A DNA stretch of 64,000 bases from Gari tellinella (Eukaryota > Mollusca > Bivalvia > Cardiida > Psammobiidae): positions 45,099,786 to 45,163,785 of the forward strand of contig OV277862.1 of the NCBI GenBank assembly GCA_922989275.2, in the 5' to 3' direction. Below the pieces are notes generated by a model. The model ran no database searches. It was not told the DNA's origin and worked only from the letters and a program-made list of their open reading frames with translations. Below, in pieces: positions 31,801-39,914 of the stretch (its first letter is position 1; every line of letters begins with the position of its first letter). The position numbers were made by a program, and so were the translations under genes.

Positions 31801-33630
31801 ATCTAACAGTCTATGGAGTAATGAGATAATCGTTAAGTCTATGTAGTCATGAGATAATATTTCAGTCTATGGAGTAATGAGATAATATTTTCAGTCTATG
31901 GAGTAATGAGATAATCGTTCAGTCTAAGGAGTAATGAGATAATATTTCAGTCTATGGAGTAATGAGATAATCTTTCAGTCTATGGGGTAACGAGATAATC
32001 TAACAGTCTATGGAGTAATGAGATAATCGTTAAGTCTATGTAGTAATGAGATAATATTTCAGTCTATGGAGTAATGAGATAATATTTTCAGTCTATGGAG
32101 TAATGAGATAATCGTTCAGTCTAAGGAGTAATGAGATAATATTTCAGTCTATGGAGTAATGAGATAATATTTCAGTCTATGGAGTAATGAGATAATCGTT
32201 CAGTCTATGGAGTAATGAGATAATATTTCAGTCTATGGAGAAATGAGATAATCATTCATTCTATGGAGTTATGAGATAATATTTCAGTCTATGGAGAAAT
32301 GAGATATTATTTCAGTCTATGGAATTATGAGATAATATTTCAGTCTATGGAGTAACGAGATAATCTTTCAGTCTATGGAGTAATGAGATAATATTTCAGT
32401 CTATGGGGTAACGAGATAATCTTTCAGTCTATGGAGTAATGAGATAATCATTCAGTCTAAGGAGTAATGAGATAATATTTCAGTCTATGGAGTAATGAGA
32501 TAATATTTCAGTCTATGGAGTAATGAGATAATATTTCAGTCTATGGGGTAACGAGATAATCTTTCAGTCTATGGAGTAATGAGATAATCATTCAGTCTAA
32601 GGAGTAATGAGATAATATTTCAGTCTATGGAGTAATGAGATAATATTTCAGTCTATGGAGTAATGAGATAATATTTCAGTCTATGGGGTAATGAGATAAT
32701 ATTTCAGTCTATGGGGTAATGAGATAATCTTTCAGTCTATGGAGTAATGAGATAATCGTTAAGTCTATGTAGTAATGAGATAATATTTCAGTCTATGGAG
32801 TAATGAGATCATATTTTCAGTCTATGGAGTAATGAGATAATCATTCAGTCTATGGAGTAATGAGATAATATTTCAGTCTATGGAGTAATGAGATAATATT
32901 TTCAGTCTATGGAGTAATGAGATAATCATTCAGTCTAAGGAGTAATGAGATAATATTTCAGTCTATGGAGTAATGAGATTATCGTTCAGTTTATGGAGTA
33001 ATGAGATGATATTTCAGTCTATGGAGTAATGAGATAATCTTACAGTCTATGGAGTAATGAGATAGTCTTACAGTCTAAGGAGTAATGAGATAATCGTTCA
33101 GTTTATGGAGTAATGAGATAATATTTCAGTCTATGGAGTAATGAAATAATCTTACAGTCTATGGAGTAATGAGATAATATTTCAGTCTATTAAATCCATG
33201 GTTACAGATAAGGCACATATTGGGTTATTTACCTAGTTGTATAGTGGAAAAAGCAATTGTTTTTCACAATATTGAGAAACAAAAAGCAAAGAAATGTAGC
33301 AAAAAGCAAAGAACTTGTAACTTTTGAATTCCTAATGAGAATATGAATAAAATTGCCAATACCCAATAAAAATTGCAAATAACCAATTCTTTACATATCA
33401 AGGAGTAACTACCCAAATGCATCAAAACTCTAATTAATGGAATCATCACTCACATTCTCCTATATGTTGGATTTATACTGGATCCTCCTGAGAAGCCAAC
33501 TCGAGTTCTGATCACCCCCGGGGCACAGCCAAACTGGGCCTCGGGGAACCAAAATCAGCTTAATGCAAACGTGGCTCTCTGAACGCTTCCTGGCATTTTT
33601 ACAGACTTTGTACCAACCAGAACACTGACA
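25753..33630 (-). CDS. msrA: selenocysteine-type peptide methionine sulfoxide reductase A (MsrA), four exons
   Basis: MsrA reduces methionine-S-sulfoxide in proteins and free methionine. Exons read on the minus strand are 33630-33454, 28491-28240, 26486-26342 and 25830-25753 (stop TAA at 25755-25753). All internal junctions have GT/AG and join in phase: RR|IGDHTE, FYEAE|DYHQKY, EEFLK|ELEDLD. From the ATG at 33596 the protein is 205 residues, normal for the family. Residue 14 is encoded by TGA inside ATFALS-U-FWFPEAQFG, exactly where the family has the nucleophilic Cys of GCFWG. The conserved GVIRTRVGFSGG, NPTYR, GDHTE (Glu53) and QYMS motifs follow, then a C-terminal extension ending KKGGF that I associate with an invertebrate MsrA subgroup. 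The frame is open upstream of the ATG in the first exon seen (VSVLVGTKSVK), so an upstream exon is possible. No SECIS element was recognised by eye in the 3' region. Alternative: a pseudogene with a nonsense mutation, disfavoured by the intact downstream frame and splice sites. Confidence 0.88.
25945..25998 (+). mobile_element. HP-C hairpin remnant
   Basis: TTTGCAAACAGGAGCCCTCT and GTCTACACTGTTTGC; an internal deletion has removed most of the left arm. It lies in the last MsrA intron. Confidence 0.6.
26342..26486 (-). CDS. msrA: MsrA exon (DYHQKY to EEEFLK)
   Basis: Acceptor TTTTTACAG, donor AAAG|GTAAGA. The join with the previous exon restores AEDYHQKY, the MsrA YAEDYHQQY-like motif. It then encodes the family's C-terminal linker with LTDEELI and RLNGYVGG. 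Confidence 0.93.
26509..26763 (-). mobile_element. HP-G element in MsrA intron
   Basis: CAGGGCTGCCATAAGTTGAC to GAGAAATGGCAGCCCTG. Type-2 hairpin with GCGCCTTAGGGCGC centre. No clear target duplication is seen (TAAACA versus TATAAA). Confidence 0.88.
26799..27858 (+). mobile_element. HP-H element interrupted by a TTAA-flanked element
   Basis: Left TACAGTGCTCCCTCTCT, then an insert with TTAA at both edges (26818-27600). HP-H resumes with TAACACCCAATGGGCAACAA and contains its type-1 hairpin at about 27678-27743; its right end is cut by an HP-A. Confidence 0.8.
26818..27600. mobile_element. 783-bp TTAA-flanked element with short TIRs
   Basis: TTAAGGACATACGCCACC to GCTGGTGTATGCCGTTAA. The TIR (GG.CATACGCCA) is about 12 bp. 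The interior has no hairpin and no frame. Confidence 0.7.
27856..28135 (+). mobile_element. HP-A element in MsrA intron
   Basis: TATATCCTGTTTCTAGTATT, type-2 hairpin with GTACCTGAATGCAC centre, then a right flank with a GAAGAAGAAGAAG microsatellite and CATAAAAAATATGTATTTATG. Confidence 0.75.
28240..28491 (-). CDS. msrA: MsrA exon (GDHTE to FYEAE)
   Basis: The exon begins after GATTACAG and ends at GAAGA|GTAAGT. It encodes GDHTETVDIEFDPRKTSYEK, the region with the conserved Glu of the active site, and the QYMS segment with its conserved Tyr. The minisatellite starts about 20 bases upstream of its acceptor. Confidence 0.93.
28512..33188. repeat. 28-bp minisatellite array in MsrA intron 1, about 160 units
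   Basis: The unit is CAGTCTATGGAGTAATGAGA plus TAAT and a 4-base variable tail (CGTT, ATTT, CTTT, CATT). Recurrent variants are AAGG for ATGG, GGGTAACG for GAGTAATG, TAAGTCTATGTAG, and a +1 tail ATTTT. About 28570-28640 is an interruption. Variant order repeats with a 701-bp period (the CATT/AAGG variant at 29497 and 29806 recurs at 30198 and 30507), i.e. about 25-unit higher-order duplications. Another regime with the TATGTAG variant occupies about 30925-32800. Each unit contains AGATAA, a GATA-factor consensus. There are no unique spacers, so it is not a CRISPR. Confidence 0.97.
33189..33453. other. MsrA intron sequence between minisatellite and Sec exon
   Basis: AT-rich unique sequence. 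Nothing was recognised besides the donor site at its end. Confidence 0.5.
33454..33630 (-). CDS. msrA: MsrA exon with the Sec codon and active-site motif
   Basis: The acceptor is a pyrimidine-rich tract ending TTTCAG before 33630; the donor is AAT|GTGAGT at 33454/33453. The exon enters with one base completing a codon. The ATG at 33596-33594 has A at -3 and lies 13 codons before the TGA, so it is a plausible initiator if the upstream part is 5' UTR. It encodes the active-site strand-loop and GVIRTRVGFSGG. Confidence 0.85.
33555..33557 (-). other. msrA: in-frame TGA, proposed selenocysteine codon of MsrA
   Basis: TGA replaces the catalytic Cys codon between ..ALS and FWF... Sec at this position is known for MsrA of green algae and, to my knowledge, some marine invertebrates. 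Decoding would need a SECIS in the 3' UTR, which I could not identify. Confidence 0.85.
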
Positions 33631-33756
33631 CTGAAAGTAGAAATCATAAGTATGCAACAAATTCAACATAAATCTTACCAACACGAAATTCTGCTAGCCT
33701 ACATATAGATCCCCCGGCCTGACATTCGATTTTTTTGTCATTGTTCTCAAGAGGTG

Positions 33757-34001
33757 CAGGCCTGCCATAAGTTGATAAAAAAATCCTAAGATTTCAATTT
33801 TTCAAACCCGAATTTCCTGATTATACCTTTAACCCATAGTCTATTTCTAGTTTTTAAGACACGTGATGCTTAAAGCAGGTTGAAAGTAAAGCAGAATGCG
33901 CCTTAAGGCGCATTCTGCTTTACTTTCAGCCTGTTTAAGCTTCCCTCTGTTGGAATAAAAATCCGAAGATTTCGGAAAAATTCGGAGAAGTGGAAGCCCT
34001 G
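33757..34001 (-). mobile_element. HP-G element with perfect 6-bp target duplication GAGGTG
   Basis: CAGGCCTGCCATAAGTTGAT to GAGAAGTGGAAGCCCTG, flanked by GAGGTG at 33751-33756 and 34002-34007. Type-2 hairpin with GCGCCTTAAGGCGC centre. Confidence 0.94.
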
Positions 34002-34292
34002 GAGGTGTGAAAGCACCTGTAAATAATTAAGCCATCTTGAGCAGTCTGTCTAGAGAGGCCCTGACATACTCATCTTCAAGGGGTATTGCAAACCAAACCA
34101 TCAAATATAAGAGACCGGCCTTACCATACATCACTGATTCTTTGCATGTACACTATCACAGAACTTATGAGCTCACTTTACACAAATTAACATAGATAAT
34201 CTATATTCAAATATTGAAACATATAGGTAACATAGTGTTCATTAAAAATGCAAACAAAAAATGGAATTAGATGCAATCATTAGCTAGGTAAT

Positions 34293-34546
34293 CAGGGCTG
34301 CCATTTCTCCGGATTTTTCCTAAATCTCCGGATTTTTCCCAGTTCATGGTAGCTTAAAGCAGGCTAAAAGTAAAGCAGAATGCACCCTTAGGCGCATTCT
34401 GCTTTACTTTCAGCCTGCTTTAAGTAGTCCCATGTCAACAAAACAAGAAAAAGGTTATGGGGTAAAGGTACGATTTGTAAAATCGCACTTAAAAAATGCA
34501 AATTTGGAAATCTTAGGATTTTTCATGTCAACTTATGGCAGCCCTG
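34293..34546 (+). mobile_element. HP-G element with perfect 6-bp target duplication GGTAAT
   Basis: CAGGGCTGCCATTTCTCCGG to CTTATGGCAGCCCTG, flanked by GGTAAT at 34287-34292 and 34547-34552. Type-2 hairpin core. Confidence 0.94.
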
Positions 34547-34552
34547 GGTAAT

Positions 34553-35137
34553 TATCACTTATCTAAATGTCTTAACTAATACACTATATAACTATAGATC
34601 ATTTTCGACGAAACGACTACAGCTATAGGTCTTTTTGACGAACTGACAGTTTGACGAAACAACCGTCAACCCTAAAAAATTTGACACCTGTGACTTGTCG
34701 CGTCTTGATTTTTACACATGCACATTAGATCTACTACACTTGAAACTAGGAAGTGACTTATTATTGTTAATTGTTGCAACCAATTAGTCGAACAAAAGAC
34801 AGAACTTTATCAATTAAAAGTTATGTTCATGAATAGATCGATCTAGATCTACCCATGTATTTTCACCACAGTACCAACGTACGCCAGATATCAAGGGTAG
34901 ACTTAGAATTGGCTTTAAAATGTAGCCTAAATTATCCTCTACATAACTTCACACACCTTTTCCGAGTTCCTGCTAGATATGACCGAAGTCCGTTTGTTAT
35001 GAAATTATGGGCTATCTAAACGGCAACCAGGGGGCCTTCCATCAAGAGTTGGCGTTCTTTCATGACAAGCGCCATGATCCACTACGTATACGCCAGAGTA
35101 GTATACATTCAAATGACGAACAATGAGTTAACAACAT
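34553..35137. other. no gene recognised
   Basis: A short GACGAA motif recurs near 34600-34660 (CGACGAAACGACTAC, TTTTGACGAACTGACAG). Otherwise nothing is supported. Confidence 0.4.
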
Positions 35138-35146
35138 AGAAAATGT

Positions 35147-35745
35147 ATGGAATGCCGGTCGCGACATGCCAATTGCTAAATGCTAAATGCTTGTTTGCCA
35201 ATTGCTAATTTACAAGTTGCTGAATACTTGCCAATTAATATGTCATTTGCCAGTTGCTTAATGCTAATTGCCATTTGTCATTAATTTAATATCGTTTAAC
35301 TGAAGAGTGTTGGTTCGGGGTCAAATGTGTACTGTAACACCGTCTAATCGACTAGATGGTGGTCATGAGTGTAAACAATATACCCACAATACTTTGTTTG
35401 CTGTTTTGACCAAATAAGTCAATTTCTAAATGCTAATTAGATCTAAATGCTTGTTTGCCAGTTGCTAATTTGCCATTTGCTAATATGTTCTATAAAGCTA
35501 ATTTACCAATTGCCAATATGCCACTTGCCAGTTGCATAATAGTTTTATACATGTAAGGGAAACATGCTACAATATTTCACTTTACCTCCACGGCAATGTC
35601 TAAGGACATCATCTGGTGAAGCCTGGTGATGTAGTTTGATCTGACAATTTCATCAAAGTAAGCTATTTTGGATGTATTGGCATTTAGCAACTGGCAAAGC
35701 AGCATTTAGCATTTAGCAATTGGCATGTCGTGAACGGCATTCCAT
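35147..35745. mobile_element. Mutator-like (MULE-type) element, 599 bp, 9-bp target duplication
   Basis: TIR about 42 bp: ATGGAATGCCGGTCGCGACA on the left, TGTCGTGAACGGCATTCCAT on the right. Flanked by AGAAAATGT at 35138-35146 and 35746-35754. Subterminal arrays of TGCCAATTGCTAAATGC-like words lie on both sides. Nine-base duplications plus long TIRs are the Mutator-superfamily pattern. Confidence 0.87.
35586..35690 (-). pseudogene. exon-like open segment inside the MULE-type element
   Basis: On the minus strand a frame of about 40 codons (LLNANTSKIAYFDEIVRSNY followed by ITRLHQMMSLDIAVE, then GTAAAG) looks unlike the surrounding repeat. AG precedes CTTACTTTG and GTAAAG follows GTGGAG, like a 77-base exon. 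I do not recognise the protein. It could be captured host sequence or a transposase remnant. Confidence 0.3.
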
Positions 35746-35914
35746 AGAAAATGTGATCATTTTATTTCCCCAAAGTTCTGCGTGTGTCTGTACGTCGATC
35801 GCAAACTTGTCCGTCTGTGTCCCTTAAATTGTATATTTCCGTTAGTTACTGCATCAGCACAGCGTGTACGTGCATGGGTTTATCTTTACTACATTTGATC
35901 TTTCTTCATTATTT

Positions 35915-36510
35915 TTTTTTTTAAATTAGCTTTTCCATCTTGGTTTGCGGCTGCCATATTGGATTTTGCTATTGTGGAACTTGACTTTTCTGAATCAAAT
36001 ACACACAGACTGCACAAAGGGCATCAGAAATGAGTTCAATGCCAAAATATTATCAATTCAGAGGTATTACATTCGTTTATTCTCCAAAAAAGAAAAAGTT
36101 AGCTTTATCAACATGGCTTAAAATTGCGACGGCCATATTGGATTTGCTATTGTGGAACTTGATCCTTCTAAATCAAATACACCCCCAGAATGCACAAAGG
36201 GCATCAGAAGTGAGTTCTACTCTAAAAAATAATAAATTTAAAAGTAAATTACATTTGATTTTTCTTAAAAAAACAATAAAAATAGCTTTTCCAACATGGT
36301 TTGCGGCGGCCATATTGGATTTGGCTAATGTGAAACTTGACCTTTCCAAATCAAAGACACCCCAGATTGCACAAAGGGCATCAGAAATAAGTTCCGCACC
36401 AAAAAAACCCAATCAATTTAGTGGCTTACACTGGTTTATTCTAAATAAAAAAAAGCTTTTCCAAAATGGCTAGCGGCGGCCATATTGGATTTTGCTATTG
36501 TGGGACTCGT
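35915..36510 (+). repeat. four tandem copies of a ~175-180 bp repeat
   Basis: Copies share GCCATATTGGATTTTGCTAT, TGTGGAACTTGA, AATCAAATACAC and GCACAAAGGGCATCAGAA. The GCCATATTGGATT word recurs at about 35949, 36130, 36308 and 36479. The 147-residue open frame across it is a by-product of the repeat. Confidence 0.88.
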
Positions 36511-37109
36511 GTCAGTGTGGCAGACAAGCACCTCGGTGATTTGTCATGTCTAGGGACTCGTGAACTCACATCAAATGAGAAACTCTCTCAACACTATTTT
36601 GCAAACGGGTCTACGGGCCTAGTACTGCACTAAATTACTTAAGCTATGTACCCTGTACATCCAAAGTACCCGACAACATGCACGGGGAGATATGACGTCA
36701 CACATAGGATAAAGACCGAATGGTTCCACTTGCGAATATGCAAAGATGGCGGCCTCCTATTTAAATAGTGAAGACTTACCTGGATAGTTTATTATCTATT
36801 TTCTTACGCGTATATGCATCCTAACGACAACGGGATATGGACATATGTTTTTGAAAGACAAGTTCTACAAAATAAGACCGACTTAACCAGAGCTGTCCAT
36901 TTCCTTTCATCAAAAATCTCCAAAAGGTATTATCAACCAACAGCTGTTTAAGGGGTGAGTGGTGAAGATTTATTTGCGTTTGGTTCTATTCTGTTGCAAA
37001 CTAGTGAAAGTCAATGACTAAAGTTCTTAATTTTTAGCTTTTTAGTTGTCAATATGAACACCGCGTATCACCATGACATATGATATCTGCAGAGACAATC
37101 CACTGGTGA
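36511..37109. other. unique region upstream of MsrA and GFOD
   Basis: A low-repeat stretch with the YY1-like word near 36741 and the minus-strand 5' splice site at 36779. No coding frame was found. Confidence 0.4.
36780..36900 (-). promoter_or_regulatory. possible 5' UTR exon/promoter region upstream of MsrA
   Basis: A consensus 5' splice site CAG|GTAAGT on the minus strand lies at 36780/36779. Upstream of it are only two very short upstream reading frames. Joined to the acceptor at 33630 it would make a non-coding leader for MsrA. A perfect YY1-type word AAAGATGGCGGCC lies on the plus strand at about 36741. This is inference from splice-site quality and position only. Confidence 0.25.
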
Positions 37110-37433
37110 CTAACCCTTTCACTCTCAATGACGTCATAAGGCGCATTTAATCTTACAAACTAATTACTTTATCATATAACTCATATGTATGCAGTAAACC
37201 ACTCTTATACAGTCCATTCCCTGATCAATCGGATACGGCTGTATAAGAGTGGTTTACTGCATACATATGAGTTATATGATTTACCTCCCTTTAATTCACA
37301 ATATAATTACTTTAGTTATACTGCCTAAAATCTAACTTTGAAACGATATTGCAGACAACAATATGGCAGCAGATGACAATATGGCAGTGAAGGGGTAAAA
37401 AAATCACGATAATTTTGATCATGAACGGTTCAA
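37110..37433 (+). mobile_element. HP-D element whose hairpin is replaced by another palindrome
   Basis: CTAACCCTTTCACTCTCAAT start, then a 110-bp palindrome (37171-37280), then the HP-D TATACTGCCTAAAATCTAAC, GCAGACAACAATATGGC and GTGAAGGGGTAAAAA blocks. Confidence 0.75.
37171..37280. repeat. 42-bp-arm palindrome inserted in HP-D
   Basis: ATCATATAACTCATATGTAT / ATACATATGAGTTATATGAT arms are perfect over about 42 bp with a loop around CTGATCAATCGG. TAATTACTTT occurs on both sides (directly before, and again about 27 bases after). Confidence 0.92.
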
Positions 37434-37504
37434 TAAACATTTTTATTGTATACCTTACTATAAATAGTAACAGATTTTGCTTTGCTGACAATGCAATACG
37501 CCCT

Positions 37505-37580
37505 TGCTGGGCGGGCCAATAACCGGATGCAGTCCAATAACCGGTTATTTGAAATGCATCCGGTTATTAGCCCGGGGGGG
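37505..37580. repeat. palindrome CCGGTTAT family
   Basis: GGGCCAATAACCGGATGCAG / ATGCATCCGGTTATTAGCCC around CCAATAACCGGTTATTTG, followed by a G10 run. Confidence 0.8.
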
Positions 37581-37729
37581 GGGGCAACAGATCTTATGCA
37601 CGTGAAAACGTTAGCAACGTAACGTTAAAAATGGCCAACGTTCGTTGAAGATGACGTCATTTGGCGCTTATGTAAACATTCAAACAATCTTCATAGTTGT
37701 TCATTTTGAACCAGGTATACAATAAACAA

Positions 37730-37826
37730 GTCATTAAACGGCCAGGGCGGGCCATCGTTGCTTATTGGCACTCGTTAGCCACATTGGCACTCGGGCCAAG
37801 GCGGTCCGCCCTGGCCGTTTAATAAC
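37730..37826. repeat. inverted repeat with GGCCAGGGCGGGCC arms
   Basis: ATTAAACGGCCAGGGCGGG / CCGCCCTGGCCGTTTAAT arms. The interior has two TTGGCACTCG words in direct repeat. The family is unknown. Confidence 0.75.
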
Positions 37827-37837
37827 TGTATAGAAAT

Positions 37838-37968
37838 GGTTAACCTTTCACTGCCTTATCCCGGGTTCAATATAGTTATTTGCAGACATTTTCTATCCTG
37901 ATCAGATGCCGCGTGACGCGGTGTCTGATCAGAATCCAAACTGTGAGACACTCATGGTTCCAAACTTT
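37838..37968 (-). mobile_element. HP-D fragment
   Basis: AACCTTTCACTGCC followed by a type-1-like hairpin with GATGCCGCGTGACGCGGTGT centre and CAAACTGTGAGACACTC. Confidence 0.65.
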
Positions 37969-37969
37969 T

Positions 37970-38680
37970 AGGCACCTCCATAAAATACGCGAAAGCAGTG
38001 TCATGGAGTATATAAAGAAAGAAAGAAAGAAACAACTTCAATATAAGCATTCATGAAATTGCATGAATGCAATGTACACACGTGCTTCAGGAAGAGCAGT
38101 AAGCCTACTTTGGGGCTCGTCGTTTCTCTGCATTTAGCTCACCAATGTGTTGTGTTATCTCGTTTATTAATTTAACTCATTGACTATTGAAACTTCAAAT
38201 TTGACAATTTGCTTGTAAACAGGAATTATAAATTAAGATTCTATATTGGATAGCTCCTGTAAAAGACGCTGACATAACAGTAAACTTGTGATACTCCGTA
38301 TTTCTAAGAATCCTGCGCCAAAATCGGGACCAGGCATATATGATAGATCACGGGTCATAACAGAGTTGAATGAGTGAATTAAGGTACCGCTCAAACCCGT
38401 CAGCCGTTTTTATAGCCAACTAATTTAATTGACCGTTCTGATAGCCCATAAATAACTTCCGGTGCTGTCAGAATCCGAAATTAGTAGACATCGATCGTAA
38501 CCGAGGAGTTTCAAGAAAATATTTCGGGAAATACTGCCAGTCTTGGTTTTATGAGTTCATACATTGCACGTTGATAAATAGACCCGCTAGTTATACCGGG
38601 GAAATGGGCTACTATAGCTATCGGGTCATCTACACTGGACTTGCATTCTGACAGAAGAGTCTTCCACTGAGCAATCCGAA
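37970..38680 (+). promoter_or_regulatory. GFOD upstream region
   Basis: It contains a GAAAGAAAGAAAG microsatellite at about 38018-38031, an HP-C-like remnant near 38170-38240, and about 300 bp of non-repetitive sequence before the ATG. A promoter is inferred from position only. Confidence 0.3.
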
Positions 38681-39868
38681 ATGAGGAAAATGTTGCCAGG
38701 CATTGGCGTATTTGGGACCACACCCACAATCAGATCGTTTATTGCAATATTGAATTCTTGCGGGTTTCGAGTTGTAGCACTGTGGGGTCGTGTCAAAGCA
38801 GAGGCTCAACAGCTTGCTGAGGAACTCAAAATTCCATTTAACACTGACAATGTTGATGAAATACTGCTAAACAAGGATGTTGATGTTATTGTTATCAGTT
38901 GTCCTCCGCACATGCAATCACCAATTGCTGTGAAAGCTCTTGGAATAGGGAAACATGTTCTGTGTGGTACTCCGGCTGGACCAACACAGGTGGAAGCACT
39001 GAGAATGGTTCATGCAGCTGGGTATTATCCAAAATTAGTGTCAAGGATGATTTATGGACTCAGATTTCTACCGACTATTGTCCGTATGAGACAGCTGATT
39101 GAGGAAGGTTTTCTGGGTGAGTTAAAGATGTGCGAGGTCAGGGTCCACTTTTGGAACTATCCTAAAGATAAGTTTGATTGGACTTGTGATGAAATAATGG
39201 GCGGAGGAGTTCTGAATTCTATTGGAAGTAATCTCATTGACATTATCTCATATCTTACATTACAAAAGGCTATAAGTGCTCACGGAATGCTGAAAACATA
39301 CACTAAACAGACAGAGAAGATTAAAGGTATTAGAGAAATAACCAGTGATGACTTTTGTTCGTTCCAGTTAGAATTGGACTATGGGGCATGTGCAACTGTA
39401 ACTATAAACTCTCACATGCCTGGACAGTTTTATCAAGAAATATTGATTGTGGGCACAAAAGCACGCTTAACTGCAAGAGGTGCTGACCTCTATGGGCAAA
39501 AAAATGATTCTAGAAAGGAAGATCTGCTGCATTTCGATCCAATAAATTTCAAAGAAGAGGAAAGATACGGTGTATCAGAAAAAATCAGATCCGTCATTCC
39601 AACCCCATACTTAAAAGGCGTCATTCGCATGATGGAAAGTGTTAAAGAAGCCTTTGACAAGGAAGAGGAACGACAAAGTTATTGCCAAGAGTTATTGGAG
39701 AATGCAGCCACTTTTGAAGACTGTCTTTATGTACAGACTGTAATTGATGCAATTAAAAAGTCAAATCAGTCTAAAGAATGGGTTAAAGTGGAGGTAAAGA
39801 AGGATGAACCAACTCCAAGTCCTATTCTACCTCACTCAAGCAAGTCCATAGCATCTTCAGTGCCATAA
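38681..39868 (+). CDS. GFOD: glucose-fructose oxidoreductase domain-containing protein (GFOD1/GFOD2-type), full length
   Basis: This single open frame of 395 codons has no interruption. It begins MRKMLPGIGVFGT; vertebrate GFOD proteins begin at the equivalent of MLPG, so the second ATG at 38690 may be the true start. An N-terminal Rossmann fold carries GIGVFG (about residues 7-12). Family signatures follow: ALWGR, AVKALGIGKHV, YYPKLVSRM, RFLPTIVRMRQLIEEGFLGE, EIMGGGVLNSIGSNLIDI, LKTYTKQTEKIKGIREITSD and ADLYGQKN. These proteins belong to the Gfo/Idh/MocA oxidoreductase superfamily; their substrate is unclear and they are often thought not to be classical enzymes. GFOD1 and GFOD2 cannot be told apart by eye. 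No signal peptide is evident. The gene lies divergent from MsrA. Confidence 0.95.
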   Translation: MRKMLPGIGVFGTTPTIRSFIAILNSCGFRVVALWGRVKAEAQQLAEELKIPFNTDNVDEILLNKDVDVIVISCPPHMQSPIAVKALGIGKHVLCGTPAGPTQVEALRMVHAAGYYPKLVSRMIYGLRFLPTIVRMRQLIEEGFLGELKMCEVRVHFWNYPKDKFDWTCDEIMGGGVLNSIGSNLIDIISYLTLQKAISAHGMLKTYTKQTEKIKGIREITSDDFCSFQLELDYGACATVTINSHMPGQFYQEILIVGTKARLTARGADLYGQKNDSRKEDLLHFDPINFKEEERYGVSEKIRSVIPTPYLKGVIRMMESVKEAFDKEEERQSYCQELLENAATFEDCLYVQTVIDAIKKSNQSKEWVKVEVKKDEPTPSPILPHSSKSIASSVP

Positions 39869-39914
39869 AACACATTGACACATGTGTTGATAGAATGTTT
39901 GTTTTATGTCAAGG

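Noticed and set aside
28512..33188. Regular ~28-bp direct repeats resembling a CRISPR array
   Set aside because: There are no spacers between units, the units vary gradually, and the array lies in an intron of an animal gene. It is a minisatellite.
33555..33557. TGA as a nonsense mutation of a pseudogene
   Set aside because: The position matches the catalytic residue exactly, and the rest of the frame, splice sites and conserved residues are intact over four exons. Not excluded, but less likely than Sec.
33460..33684. 74-residue minus-strand frame ending at a stop in the Sec exon
   Set aside because: It is in a different frame from MsrA; the true exon frame contains the TGA and reads FWFPEAQFG.
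35586..35662. First coding exon of MsrA inside the MULE-type element
   Set aside because: The 77-base exon-like segment ends in a phase that does not join the MsrA exon at 33630, and the required frame has a stop.
36030..36473. 147-residue plus-strand protein
   Set aside because: It spans tandem repeat units, with low-complexity lysine-rich joins and no recognised domain.
38511..38729. Minus-strand frame opposite the GFOD start
   Set aside because: It overlaps the well-supported GFOD N-terminus in antisense and has no features of its own.
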